DNA of 8,868 bases from Bacillota bacterium. Its GTDB lineage: Bacteria; Bacillota; Bacilli; Alicyclobacillales; SLC66. The notes under the pieces are model-generated. The model worked only from the letters and a program-made list of their open reading frames with translations. It was not told the origin of the DNA and made no database searches. Position numbers and translations under genes: made by a program. Below are positions 1-5,907 of this stretch, piece after piece; the stretch's first letter is position 1; every line of letters starts with the position of its first letter. The DNA lies in the NCBI GenBank assembly GCA_021820825.1, contig JAKADD010000087.1:1-8868 (forward strand). Reading direction: 5' to 3'.

Positions 1-36
1 GAGTCCGTTAAGTGGCTCCACTTGATGTTTTGCGTT

Positions 37-127
37 GGAGTGATGGCCGAGTTGGTCGAAGGCGCTCGCCTGCTAAGCGAGTATACGCTGTTAAGGCGTA
101 TCGAGGGTTCGAATCCCTCTCACTCCG
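37..127 (+). tRNA. tRNA-Ser (anticodon GCU)
   Basis: This is a complete class II tRNA with a long variable arm. The acceptor strands GGAGTGA and TCACTCC pair perfectly, with G127 as the discriminator base. The anticodon stem CTCGC/GCGAG encloses the loop CTGCTAA, giving anticodon GCU, which reads the serine codons AGC and AGU. The variable arm is a TACGC/GCGTA stem, as expected of tRNA-Ser, and the T arm GAGGG-TTCGAAT-CCCTC is intact. No CCA is encoded at the 3' end. A weak hairpin-like stretch (AAGTG/CACTT) precedes it at 10-23, but I see no clear promoter in the few bases available, so it may be the last member of an RNA operon that starts outside the window. Confidence 0.97.
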
Positions 128-130
128 TTC

Positions 131-161
131 GAAAACAGCGCCGCTTTTGGCGCGCGGCGCT
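131..161 (-). terminator. Probable intrinsic terminator of the DUF1292 operon
   Basis: An 8-bp perfect stem (137-144 with 154-161, AGCGCCGC/GCGGCGCT) encloses a 9-nt loop. Read on the minus strand it is followed at once by GTTTTC, a short U run, so it would stop transcription arriving from the DUF1292 gene before the tRNA. On the plus strand no T run follows, so it would be a weak terminator for the tRNA. Confidence 0.55.
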
Positions 162-182
162 ACCCAAGGTTGTCATAGAAAG

Positions 183-210
183 CGAAGACGCCGATTACTC
201 GGCGTCTTCG
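183..210. terminator. Strong hairpin spanning the DUF1292 stop codon
   Basis: An 11-bp perfect inverted repeat (183-193 with 200-210, CGAAGACGCCG/CGGCGTCTTCG) encloses the 6-nt loop ATTACT. One more A-T pair can close the loop. The stop codon of the minus-strand DUF1292 gene lies inside the loop, so the last codons form one arm. The minus-strand tail is only CTTTCT, a poor U tract. The hairpin could act as a terminator, or as a 3' stability element working with the hairpin at 131-161. Confidence 0.5.
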
Positions 211-509
211 TCGTCTTCAAGCAGTTCGTTATATACCTTTTCAACAGCAGTCCATTCTTCATCGTCTTCAATCGCCACGAAATCAACGAATGGTTCCCCG
301 TCTTCTTCTTTTTCTTCGACGCGGAATATGAATCCTTCCTCAGAGGAACCATCCGCCGAGACAAGAACCGCATACATCCGGGAGTCCACTTCAAATGTTT
401 CTGCAATCACAAACTCATGCTCGTTGCCGTCTTCGTCCTCAAGGATGATAATCTCATCTTGTTCCAACTCTTCGTCATGTTCGTGATCGTGCTCATCGTG
501 ATTCGCCAT
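195..509 (-). CDS. DUF1292 family protein (YrzB-like)
   Basis: This 104-aa acidic protein matches the DUF1292 pattern I know from Bacilli. It has EIIILEDEDGNEHEF (residues 19-33), then a TFEVDSRMYAVLV strand pair, a FIFRVEE strand (61-66) and the closing AIEDDEEWTAVEKVYNELL (79-97). The molecular function of the family is unknown. The start is ATG at 509, preceded by GAGGG with an 8-nt gap. A longer reading back to 611 would run through a good promoter, so I reject it. The first 20 residues are rich in His and acidic residues (His at 4, 7, 9 and 11), which could bind metal, but that is inference. The gene lies about 100 bp downstream of a small membrane-protein gene on the same strand and has its own promoter-like sequence. 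Confidence 0.88.
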   Translation of the reverse strand: MANHDEHDHEHDEELEQDEIIILEDEDGNEHEFVIAETFEVDSRMYAVLVSADGSSEEGFIFRVEEKEEDGEPFVDFVAIEDDEEWTAVEKVYNELLEDDEDAE

Positions 510-562
510 GGGGATATCCCTCTTTTCGCGCGCGACAACAGGCTGCGCATACTGTGCTTCCA

Positions 563-592
563 ATGATATCATTTGTGAATTTGCCTGGTCAA
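563..592 (-). promoter_or_regulatory. Candidate sigma-A promoter of the DUF1292 gene
   Basis: On the minus strand, TTGACC (587-592) is followed after 18 nt by TATCAT (563-568), about 50 nt upstream of the ATG at 509. The -35 box matches consensus at five of six positions. It suggests the DUF1292 gene can be transcribed independently of the upstream membrane-protein gene. Confidence 0.5.
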
Positions 593-607
593 ATTCACCC
601 GCACCCG

Positions 608-808
608 TCAAGATTTGTGGTGTCCATGCTTGACGTTGTACTTTTTGAACGGTTCGTCCCGCAAATTATCCAAACGATCCGCAAACAGACCCAACAGAAT
701 CGCTATTCCGAGGAACATGACCAGAATGGTGTTCGTATGCGCCAGGAGTCCGATGAGGCATAACAGGAAAATGCAACTGTACAGCGCGTAACGCAGCAGC
801 CTCTCCAC
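608..808 (-). CDS. Small two-helix membrane protein, unknown function
   Basis: A short protein of about 66 residues with two hydrophobic segments, LYSCIFLLCLIGLLA and ILVMFLGIAILLGLF, separated by a short HTNT turn. A basic, His-rich cytoplasmic-type tail follows, ending KKYNVKHGHHKS. I do not recognise the family. The start is uncertain: GGGGAGG lies directly against a TTG at 818-820, leaving no spacing, so I chose the in-frame GTG at 806-808, which is 12 nt from the GGAGG. An in-frame CTG 6 nt away is also possible. Two TATAAT boxes lie upstream on the same strand. The gene may share a transcript with the DUF1292 gene. The good ribosome site and clear membrane topology argue that it is real. 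Confidence 0.65.
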   Translation of the reverse strand: MERLLRYALYSCIFLLCLIGLLAHTNTILVMFLGIAILLGLFADRLDNLRDEPFKKYNVKHGHHKS

Positions 809-854
809 TTGCAGCGTCAACCTCCCCGCTTACACAACGCAACCATCAGTAGGT

Positions 855-882
855 ATTATACGCGTCCATAACGACCATTATA
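855..882 (-). promoter_or_regulatory. Tandem -10 boxes upstream of the membrane-protein gene
   Basis: Two perfect minus-strand TATAAT hexamers lie at 855-860 and 877-882, 46 and 68 bases upstream of the GTG start. Neither has a convincing TTGACA at 16-18 nt, so at least one may be fortuitous. They face a plus-strand TATAAT at 938-943, making this a divergent promoter region. Confidence 0.4.
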
Positions 883-912
883 GCGAATGTGCGCATGAAA
901 CGCACTGCGGTA

Positions 913-943
913 TTGGTTCAATCTGTGCGATTTATGGTATAAT
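913..943 (+). promoter_or_regulatory. Extended -10 promoter of the 151-aa gene
   Basis: A consensus TATAAT at 938-943 is preceded by TGG, giving a TGnTATAAT extended -10 element. The -35 region is weak (TTGGTTCA around 913-920). Transcription would start near 950, leaving a leader of about 55 nt before the ATG at 1005. Confidence 0.6.
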
Positions 944-1004
944 CGGCTCCGAAAGGCAGATCGTATGGCAGGATCCACTGGTGCTGTGTTAAGGAGAGAA
1001 GGCT

Positions 1005-1460
1005 ATGCGCGCCATCCCCAATATTCAATTTCCAAACGCCGAACATTTCGCATTTTTCTTTGAAGATGCGCACCTGTTGTTTGTGGTGTTTGAACGCGAC
1101 GCACGGCGATTGCTGTTTTTGATTCGTGAGAGCGAAGGGGAGACTGCGATCCTGGATTTTCCCGGCGATCTGTACGAAGCGCAGGTCCGCGACGCGATTG
1201 AGCGAATCTTTTTTGTGGACCTCGCGGAAGAAGCGCACGATCAGAAACGGCTCGTGATGGGAACGTACTTTCCGGCTGGCAACGAAACGTATGGCGCCTA
1301 TTATGACCGTGAGAGCGATGAGCAGACGCTGTATTTTTTGCGCGTTATGGGCGAAGGCGACGCGATCAGTCTGGATGCCGTTGTTGACCCCGAAGAACAC
1401 CGTATCGTGTCCGATGCATTTACGGACCGCTATCAGGGCGTATTTAAAATTGGCGACTGA
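1005..1460 (+). CDS. Hypothetical 151-aa protein, possibly DUF1292-related
   Basis: I do not recognise this protein with confidence. It is soluble, acidic and has no signal peptide or membrane segment. The start is well fixed: AAGGAG at 991-996 lies 8 nt before the ATG, under a good promoter. Residues 82-143 follow the layout of DUF1292: strand-rich MGTYFPAGNETYGAYYD, then TLYFLRVM (109-116), then the acidic closing helix DPEEHRIVSDAFTDRY. Residues 24-70 show a shorter similar pattern (LLFLIRESEG then a YEAQVRDAIERIF helix). It could therefore be a diverged duplicate of that fold, which is inference from pattern only. It converges on the DUF3055 gene with only 66 bp between stop codons, a stretch that holds no convincing terminator. 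Confidence 0.75.
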   Translation: MRAIPNIQFPNAEHFAFFFEDAHLLFVVFERDARRLLFLIRESEGETAILDFPGDLYEAQVRDAIERIFFVDLAEEAHDQKRLVMGTYFPAGNETYGAYYDRESDEQTLYFLRVMGEGDAISLDAVVDPEEHRIVSDAFTDRYQGVFKIGD

Positions 1461-1526
1461 ACACGTGTGCTTTGCGTCCTCCAGATCACACAGCCTGGAT
1501 GGTACCAGATCGCGCGCCGCACACGC

Positions 1527-1793
1527 TTACAGATTATTTGTCAGGAATGTCGCCAGTTCAGCAGCCTCTCGTTCTGACACCTGGAATGCCAGGGCGATAT
1601 ATTCCTCATTCTCTGCCTCGTCCGCCGTCAGAATGGCCGATCGTCCTGACTGGATGGAGATAACCAGACGCTTCCCGAAGAAATGGTTCGTCGTTACAAT
1701 CGCAAGGTCAAATCTCCCGTACTCTCCAATAAACCCGACAAATCGCGTAACTGTGGCTTCCGTTTCATCGTACATGATGTCCGAGTTTGTCAT
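1527..1793 (-). CDS. DUF3055 family protein
   Basis: This 88-aa protein has the pattern I know from DUF3055 in Bacilli: MYDETEATVTRFVGFIGE (residues 7-24), RFDLAIVTTNHFFGKRLV (27-44), SIQSGRSAIL (46-55) and the C-terminal AFQVSEREAAELATFL. Its function is unknown. The start is ATG at 1793 with GGAG 7 nt upstream. A longer reading would run back into the IDEAL-domain gene. The gene begins 35 bp after that gene's stop, on the same strand and without an intervening promoter that I can see, so the two are probably one transcript. Confidence 0.85.
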   Translation of the reverse strand: MTNSDIMYDETEATVTRFVGFIGEYGRFDLAIVTTNHFFGKRLVISIQSGRSAILTADEAENEEYIALAFQVSEREAAELATFLTNNL

Positions 1794-1828
1794 GTCCACA
1801 CTCCGTTTGCTTAAAAATATCGTTCCAT

Positions 1829-2305
1829 TCACGGCAGGTTCTTCTTTGCGCTCTCCACATTGTCCTCGTTCTTCAGGCGTTGCAGTTCGCCAGTGTAGTG
1901 ACGGAACGCCTCCTTGTCGCCGCAATCAAGAGCTTCGTCAATGCGGGCGCGCAGATTTTCCTGACGGTCAACCTTTTCGACGATTTCCTTGAGCAGACCG
2001 CTGATATACGTGGGCACATGCAGGTCCGGAAGGTTCACAAAAACGTACAGTGATTCGTTTTGCAAAAAAAAGTCCTGTAATGCCGAGAGAATTTCGCCCT
2101 GCTGTGAGAATTTTTGCTGTGAATTGCCTTTTGGCAGACGCGCGATCATACCGTGGCGCCCAATGATAAGCAGGGGAACTTTTTCGAGCACGATTGCTAT
2201 TGTCTCGACGCGTTCCCGATATCTGGCCAACAGATCGATAATGCGATCTGCTCCAGGCGGCAGCAGTTTTGTTCGCAGTTCATCAAATTGTGCTTGAGTC
2301 ATCAT
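1829..2305 (-). CDS. IDEAL domain-containing protein
   Basis: A 158-aa protein ending in an IDEAL domain (ARIDEALDCGDKEAFRHYTGEL, residues about 120-141), the short Bacilli-specific module named after that sequence and found at the C terminus of YpiB (UPF0302). The N-terminal 110 residues do not clearly match UPF0302. They contain a helix-rich start, then VPLLIIGRHGMIARL (43-57) and LYVFVNLPDLHVP (86-98). Several ATGs are available. I chose 2305 because GGGG lies 9 nt upstream, and a promoter at 2357-2385 rules out the reading that starts at 2452. ATG at 2311 or 2302 remains possible. The protein may be a binding or adaptor partner, which is inference. The gene is followed by DUF3055. Confidence 0.8.
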   Translation of the reverse strand: MMTQAQFDELRTKLLPPGADRIIDLLARYRERVETIAIVLEKVPLLIIGRHGMIARLPKGNSQQKFSQQGEILSALQDFFLQNESLYVFVNLPDLHVPTYISGLLKEIVEKVDRQENLRARIDEALDCGDKEAFRHYTGELQRLKNEDNVESAKKNLP

Positions 2306-2356
2306 GTGCATCGTCCCCTGTGCGAGAGTCTTTGCGGATGAGACTTCCCTGCTCTT

Positions 2357-2385
2357 ATCATACGGAGTTGCGCGCCAGACGACAA
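2357..2385 (-). promoter_or_regulatory. Sigma-A promoter of the IDEAL-DUF3055 operon
   Basis: On the minus strand, TTGTCG (2380-2385) is followed after exactly 17 nt by TATGAT (2357-2362). Transcription would start near 2350, about 45 nt before the chosen ATG, which supports the short start. Confidence 0.6.
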
Positions 2386-2458
2386 CCCCAATTTGCAGTC
2401 CTGAGTCAGTGAAAACGCCAATCATTGCGACAGCACAGGCAAATTTGGACATATCAGA

Positions 2459-2488
2459 TTGTTATTTGCCCCCCAGTTACAGTACACT
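2459..2488 (+). promoter_or_regulatory. Candidate promoter of the clpP operon
   Basis: TTGTTA (2459-2464) and TACACT (2483-2488) are 18 nt apart. The predicted start near 2495 puts the inverted repeat at 2497-2535 at the very 5' end of the transcript. I found no CtsR heptad direct repeat (GGTCAAA type) and no CIRCE element nearby. Confidence 0.45.
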
Positions 2489-2496
2489 GACTACAG

Positions 2497-2535
2497 ATGG
2501 TCGGCGTTGTCTGGACCAATCGAGACGCCGACCAT
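2497..2535 (+). promoter_or_regulatory. 11-bp stem-loop in the clpP leader
   Basis: A perfect 11-bp inverted repeat (2497-2507 with 2525-2535, ATGGTCGGCGT/ACGCCGACCAT) has a 17-nt loop. It lies between the predicted start of transcription and the ribosome site at 2549-2554. No T run follows, so it is not a standard terminator. It could be an mRNA-stabilising 5' hairpin, an attenuation-like structure, or a DNA operator for an unknown repressor. Confidence 0.6.
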
Positions 2536-2564
2536 GCACAGGACCTACAGGAGGCTATTGAGCG

Positions 2565-3143
2565 ATGAGTGTGATACCGACTGTCGTAGAGCAGACCAGC
2601 CGCGGTGAGCGTGCATATGACATCTATTCCCGCTTGCTAAAAGACCGGATTATATTTTTGGGAACGGAAATTGACGATGATGTCGCCAACGCCATTGTGG
2701 CCCAACTGCTTTTTCTGGCTTCAGAAGACGCCGAAAAGGATATTTTTCTGTATATAAACAGTCCTGGCGGGTCGGTGTCTGCCGGGCTGGCGATTTACGA
2801 CACCATGCAGTTCATCAAACCGGACGTGGCGACAATCTGTGTGGGCCTGGCGGCGTCGATGGCCGCCGTATTGCTGACGGCGGGCGCTAAAGGGAAGCGC
2901 AGCGCCCTCCCCAACGGCGAAGTCATGATTCATCAACCGCTTGGGGGACGGCAGGGGCAGGCGGAAGATTTGAAGATTGCCGCAGAGCATATTCTAAAAA
3001 CCCGCGACAGGCTGAACAGGCTGATCGCGCACTGCACAGGACAGCCGCTTGAACGGATCGGGCGAGACACGGACAGGGACTTTTTCATGAGCGCCGAGGA
3101 GTCAAAAGAGTACGGCTTGATCGATCAGATCCTTCTTCCATGA
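2565..3143 (+). CDS. clpP: ATP-dependent Clp protease proteolytic subunit ClpP
   Basis: ClpP is a serine protease that forms a tetradecameric chamber and degrades proteins delivered by ClpX, ClpC or ClpE. At 192 aa it has normal length. The catalytic triad is Ser98 (GLAASM), His123 (MIHQP) and Asp172 (DTDRDFF). The axial N terminus [20 protein letters not shown], the YINSPGGS strand (63-70) and the MIHQPLGG handle region are intact. ATG at 2565 follows AGGAGG at 2549-2554. Some normally conserved positions differ: A-A follows Ser98-Met99 where G-A is usual, and LPNGEV replaces LPNSEV. This suggests a diverged or second ClpP, though an active enzyme is still expected. Its stop codon overlaps the start of the methyltransferase gene (ATGA), implying translational coupling. 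Confidence 0.97.
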   Translation: MSVIPTVVEQTSRGERAYDIYSRLLKDRIIFLGTEIDDDVANAIVAQLLFLASEDAEKDIFLYINSPGGSVSAGLAIYDTMQFIKPDVATICVGLAASMAAVLLTAGAKGKRSALPNGEVMIHQPLGGRQGQAEDLKIAAEHILKTRDRLNRLIAHCTGQPLERIGRDTDRDFFMSAEESKEYGLIDQILLP

Positions 3144-4285
3144 CCTGCAGAGAACCGTTATCAGCGTATATGCAGCGCAGTCTTTATGGACCGGATGGGT
3201 ACTATTCAGGGGAGCGCGCACGATTTGGCCGCGCGGGCGACTTTTATACCAGCGCCCAGGCGTCGCCTCTTTATGGCGCGCTCTGGGCGCGCTTTATTTT
3301 GCGCAAAGTTGCGCCAGAAGAGCCGCTTTGCATCGTGGAACTGGGGTGTGGCGACGGCGATCTGGCGGGCTCATTGCTGGACGACCTGATTCGCGTGACT
3401 GCGGGATCCGGCCGTCCGATTGCGTATGCGGGCATAGACCTCTCGCCGGTCGCTCAGGCGCGCACTCGGATCACTCTTGAACAACTGCTGGAACACCACC
3501 CTGAGGAGGCAGGCCGTTTATCGTTTTGCACCGCAACTTCGGTGGCAGAACTGCACAGGGAGACCGGTGAACGCTATGCGTCTGGATTCGTGATCGGCAA
3601 TGAGGTGCTGGACGCGCTTCCCTGCGATCTGATTCGGGTAAGCGGCTCCAGAGTGTGGCGATTGTGGGTCTGTGACAGGGAGGAAGACGCTGCGGCAGAC
3701 CAGGCGACGCCTGGTCTCTTTTCTGGCGACAAGCTCGTGACGCGGTTTATTTCCACCACTGATCATGATCTCATGGAATACGCGCGGCGCTACCTCATTC
3801 CTTGTACAGACGAGTGCGAAGTGGTTGCGGCGGAAGCGCAAACTGGCATACTTCCGCTTGTGCGCGCTGTTGTGGAGCACATCCATCCACAGTACTTTGC
3901 CTTCATTGACTATGGGGGGTTCACGCGCGACATCGTGGGTGCGGATCGACCGGAAGGGTCGTTGCGCGCGTTCTCCAAACATCGACTGGTCAGCAAGTGG
4001 ATAGACTCGCCGGGAGAGTACGATCTCACATACGATGTAGATTTTACTGTATTGCGGGATGCGCTCGCTGCCTGCGGCTATGAATCGGTCACGATCCGTC
4101 GTCAGGGGGCATTTCTTGTCGATACGCAGGATTTTATGGAAGTCGTACAGAGTTACGCCGCTAAGGATCCGCGAGTGCTCCAGACAGTGAAGCATATTAT
4201 CATGCCTGGCGCGATGGGGGATCGCTTCATGGTTGCCCTGTGTGAAATTGGCATGACTAAGGAGGCGTATTCGGTCGCAAAATAG
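3140..4285 (+). CDS. SAM-dependent methyltransferase, MidA/NDUFAF7 family (DUF185)
   Basis: This 381-aa protein belongs to the MidA/NDUFAF7 (DUF185, COG1565) class I methyltransferases. The mitochondrial member methylates an arginine of a complex I subunit; the bacterial substrate is not established. Visible landmarks are [14 protein letters not shown] (10-23), [16 protein letters not shown] (31-46), the SAM-binding VELGCGDGD (67-75), acidic Asp100 after the next strand, [11 protein letters not shown] (151-161), FIDYGG (255-260), GSLRAF (273-278) and [12 protein letters not shown] (294-305). All are in family order and the length is normal. The ATG at 3140 overlaps the clpP stop by 4 bp, and no better start with its own ribosome site is seen. 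It is probably co-transcribed with clpP and the small gene that follows. Confidence 0.92.
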   Translation: MTCREPLSAYMQRSLYGPDGYYSGERARFGRAGDFYTSAQASPLYGALWARFILRKVAPEEPLCIVELGCGDGDLAGSLLDDLIRVTAGSGRPIAYAGIDLSPVAQARTRITLEQLLEHHPEEAGRLSFCTATSVAELHRETGERYASGFVIGNEVLDALPCDLIRVSGSRVWRLWVCDREEDAAADQATPGLFSGDKLVTRFISTTDHDLMEYARRYLIPCTDECEVVAAEAQTGILPLVRAVVEHIHPQYFAFIDYGGFTRDIVGADRPEGSLRAFSKHRLVSKWIDSPGEYDLTYDVDFTVLRDALAACGYESVTIRRQGAFLVDTQDFMEVVQSYAAKDPRVLQTVKHIIMPGAMGDRFMVALCEIGMTKEAYSVAK

Positions 4286-4329
4286 CCATGTTCACATCGA
4301 CTGACTCGTAGACATGGGGGCGTAATCTG

Positions 4330-4479
4330 GTGAGGAAGTGGCGTGCGGTTCGACAGATGATCCTGCTCGGTTTCGAATTGGCGGCGTTTGTATGGGCGCT
4401 CAAACATACTCGCAAAAGCCGTCGCGTAAAGACGGCTCTCATGTTGATCGGCGCTATGCGCGGTCGCCGGTTGGTGTAG
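4330..4479 (+). CDS. Small basic hydrophobic protein, 49 aa, unknown
   Basis: A short reading frame starts at GTG 4330, with GGGGG at 4316-4320 placed 9 nt upstream, and stops at 4477-4479. It encodes a strongly basic protein with a hydrophobic middle (MILLGFELAAFVWALKH) and a second apolar patch (TALMLIGAM), flanked by Arg/Lys clusters (RKWRAVRQ, HTRKSRRVK, RGRRLV). It may lie at the membrane. I do not recognise the family. Two things support it: a good ribosome site 45 bp after the methyltransferase stop, and an intrinsic terminator beginning 6 bp after its own stop, as expected for the last gene of the clpP operon. A CCATGT/ACATGG repeat (4286-4291, 4312-4317) touches its ribosome site and might modulate initiation. 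Confidence 0.5.
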   Translation: MRKWRAVRQMILLGFELAAFVWALKHTRKSRRVKTALMLIGAMRGRRLV

Positions 4480-4484
4480 CAGGC

Positions 4485-4511
4485 ACAGCGAGCGCGTCGC
4501 CTTGCTGTTTT
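4485..4511 (+). terminator. Intrinsic terminator of the clpP operon
   Basis: An 8-bp stem (4485-4492 with 4501-4508, ACAGCGAG/CTTGCTGT, one G-U pair) with an 8-nt loop is followed directly by TTT and then an A run. It lies just after the 49-aa gene, separating the clpP operon from the regulator gene downstream. Confidence 0.6.
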
Positions 4512-4592
4512 AAAAAAGTGTGCTGTCGCAAAGCCTTCCATGCATATACATAGCCCTAGGAACCTCGGAGTTCGGGAGGGGTATAGCACTGG

Positions 4593-5189
4593 ATGAAGAC
4601 GATGAGACAAGACGCTTGGACGACCGAAGACGACACGAAACTGGCTGACATTATTTTGCGACACATCCGTGAGGGCAGCACTCAACTGGCGGCGTTCGAA
4701 GAAGGCGCGCAGACGCTGAAGCGCACTCCAGCCGCTTGCGGATATCGCTGGAATGCCTGTGTACGCAAGCAGTTTCTGGAGGCTATTGACTTTGCCAAGC
4801 TGGAACGCAAGGAACACCGTGAAGAGCAGTTGAAGCAGCAGCAGCCAGATCAGGATGCGGCTCCAGACAGCACGCCGACCATGGTGACCTGGAATGCTGT
4901 CATGCGTTTTTTGCGTCAGTACAGACGCGATTTTACAGCGTTGCAGGCACGCGTCAAACAACTGGAACGGGATACGGAATCAGCGCGCGGCGAAGTGGAC
5001 AAACTGCGCCGCGACAAGGTGGAGTTGCAATCGCAGTTGCGTCTCCTGTCCGATGAACATCTCGTAATAAGTGAAGACTACAGGGCGCTGCTGAGTATCG
5101 TTGATCGAGCGCGGCGCAGACAGTTGCTTGACGCAGGCGGAGACGGCGAAGAACTACATAAGAACGATGCACACCATAATGAAGAATGA
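4593..5189 (+). CDS. RsfA/GerR-family sporulation transcriptional regulator
   Basis: This 198-aa protein belongs to the RsfA family. In B. subtilis the two members are RsfA, a prespore regulator, and GerR (YlbO), a mother-cell regulator. The N terminus is a SANT/Myb-like DNA-binding domain (residues 5-60: QDAWTTEDDTKLADIILRHI, then QLAAFEEGAQTLKRTPAACGYRWN). A Gln-rich linker (78-90) follows, then a long coiled coil (about 108-165, with KQLERDTESARGEVDKLRRD). The nearby ylbP-like gene matches the B. subtilis order ylbO-ylbP and favours GerR over RsfA. ATG at 4593 has GGGAGGG at 4574-4580, 12 nt upstream. The ATG at 4602 is an alternative. I saw no convincing sigma-E, sigma-F or sigma-G promoter, only a weak TATACA at 4545-4550. 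The gene converges on sodA. Confidence 0.9.
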   Translation: MKTMRQDAWTTEDDTKLADIILRHIREGSTQLAAFEEGAQTLKRTPAACGYRWNACVRKQFLEAIDFAKLERKEHREEQLKQQQPDQDAAPDSTPTMVTWNAVMRFLRQYRRDFTALQARVKQLERDTESARGEVDKLRRDKVELQSQLRLLSDEHLVISEDYRALLSIVDRARRRQLLDAGGDGEELHKNDAHHNEE

Positions 5190-5194
5190 AGAAT

Positions 5195-5242
5195 AGACAA
5201 AAAATGAGCGCTGGTGATAAGCCAGTCGCTCATTTTTTGTCT
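5195..5242. terminator. Strong bidirectional intrinsic terminator
   Basis: A 16-bp perfect stem (5195-5210 with 5227-5242) begins AGACAAAAAATGAGCG. Inside it a CTGG/CCAG pair forms the top of the structure. The A6 and T6 runs in the stem give a U tract in either direction. It lies 5 bp after the regulator stop and 14 bp after the sodA stop, so it ends both convergent genes. Confidence 0.93.
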
Positions 5243-5256
5243 GTCATCGGAATAAC

Positions 5257-5871
5257 TTATTTCTTCGCGTTTTCAAAGTTGCTGGAAGCCTGAGGCCAAT
5301 TGACGACATTCCAGAAGGCTCCAATATAATCGGCGCGCTTGTTCTGATACTTGAGGTAGTAGGCGTGCTCCCATACGTCAAGACCAAGAATCGGTGTGAG
5401 ACCGTCCATGAGCGGATTATCCTGGTTGGCGGTGCTGGTTACAGCGAGTTGGCCGCTCTTGTCGAGGACCAGCCACGCCCAGCCGCTGCCAAATCGAGTG
5501 GCGGCCGCTTTTGTGAAGTCTTCCTTGAATTTTGCGAAACTGCCGAATGAGTGATTGATCGCAGCGGCCAATGCACCGGTTGGTTCTCCGCCGCCGTTCG
5601 GGCTGAGCAGCGGCCAGAACAGGGTGTGATTGGCGTGTCCGCCGCCGTTATTGCGCACGGTTACGCGAATCTCTTCCGGCACTTCATTGATATGGGCCAG
5701 TATCTCCTCAACACTCTTCGCTTGCAGGTCCGCATGTTTTTCGAGTGCGGCGTTAAGGTTGTTCGTGTAGGCAACATGATGTCCGTCATGATGAACGGTC
5801 ATCGTTTTTGCATCGATGTGTGGTTCCAGCGCGTCGGTTGCGTAAGGAAGCGCCGGCGTTTGAAATGACAT
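5257..5871 (-). CDS. sodA: Superoxide dismutase, Mn type (SodA)
   Basis: A 204-aa cytoplasmic enzyme of the Fe/Mn superoxide dismutase family, which converts superoxide to hydrogen peroxide and oxygen. The four metal ligands are His27 (MTVHHDGHH), His82 ([11 protein letters not shown]), Asp165 and His169 ([11 protein letters not shown]). Gln150 (in TANQDNP) and the glycine-rich stretch before HANH are the arrangement usual in manganese enzymes, where iron enzymes carry a Gln in the earlier segment. Manganese is therefore likely, but cambialistic use cannot be excluded. The start is ATG at 5871, with GAGGG 7 nt upstream and the expected N terminus [11 protein letters not shown] longer reading to 5937 is non-homologous leader. 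The gene is a single unit between its own promoter and the strong terminator. Confidence 0.97.
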   Translation of the reverse strand: MSFQTPALPYATDALEPHIDAKTMTVHHDGHHVAYTNNLNAALEKHADLQAKSVEEILAHINEVPEEIRVTVRNNGGGHANHTLFWPLLSPNGGGEPTGALAAAINHSFGSFAKFKEDFTKAAATRFGSGWAWLVLDKSGQLAVTSTANQDNPLMDGLTPILGLDVWEHAYYLKYQNKRADYIGAFWNVVNWPQASSNFENAKK

Positions 5872-5907
5872 GGTATCCCTCTTTTCCTCGAGTGTATGTA
5901 CTGGGCT

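Noticed and set aside
22..566. Plus-strand open frames over the tRNA and DUF1292 region
   Set aside because: They run through the tRNA and antisense to a recognised gene, with low-complexity Ser-rich translation that mirrors the acidic DUF1292 codons.
918..1400. Minus-strand open frame of 160 codons opposite the 151-aa gene
   Set aside because: The plus-strand gene has a promoter, a good ribosome site and plausible protein composition. The antisense frame has no ribosome site and crosses the promoter.
1461..1526. Possible bidirectional terminator between the 151-aa and DUF3055 genes
   Set aside because: Only a 5-bp TCCAG/CTGGA stem and a widely spaced CGTGTGC/GCACACG repeat are present, with no T run in either direction.
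2306..2452. N-terminal extension of the IDEAL-domain protein to 2452
   Set aside because: A sigma-A-like promoter lies at 2357-2385 inside the extension and no ribosome site precedes 2452.
3518..4195. Minus-strand 225-codon frame inside the methyltransferase gene
   Set aside because: It is antisense to a gene with all family motifs in order; the frame shows no recognisable domain or ribosome site.
4510..4560. Sporulation sigma-factor promoter for the RsfA/GerR-like gene
   Set aside because: CATATACAT only loosely resembles a sigma-E -10 element and no matching -35 box lies at the right distance.
4257..4961. Minus-strand 234-codon frame across the 49-aa gene and the regulator
   Set aside because: It is antisense to the SANT domain of the regulator and to an intrinsic terminator, with no recognisable protein features.
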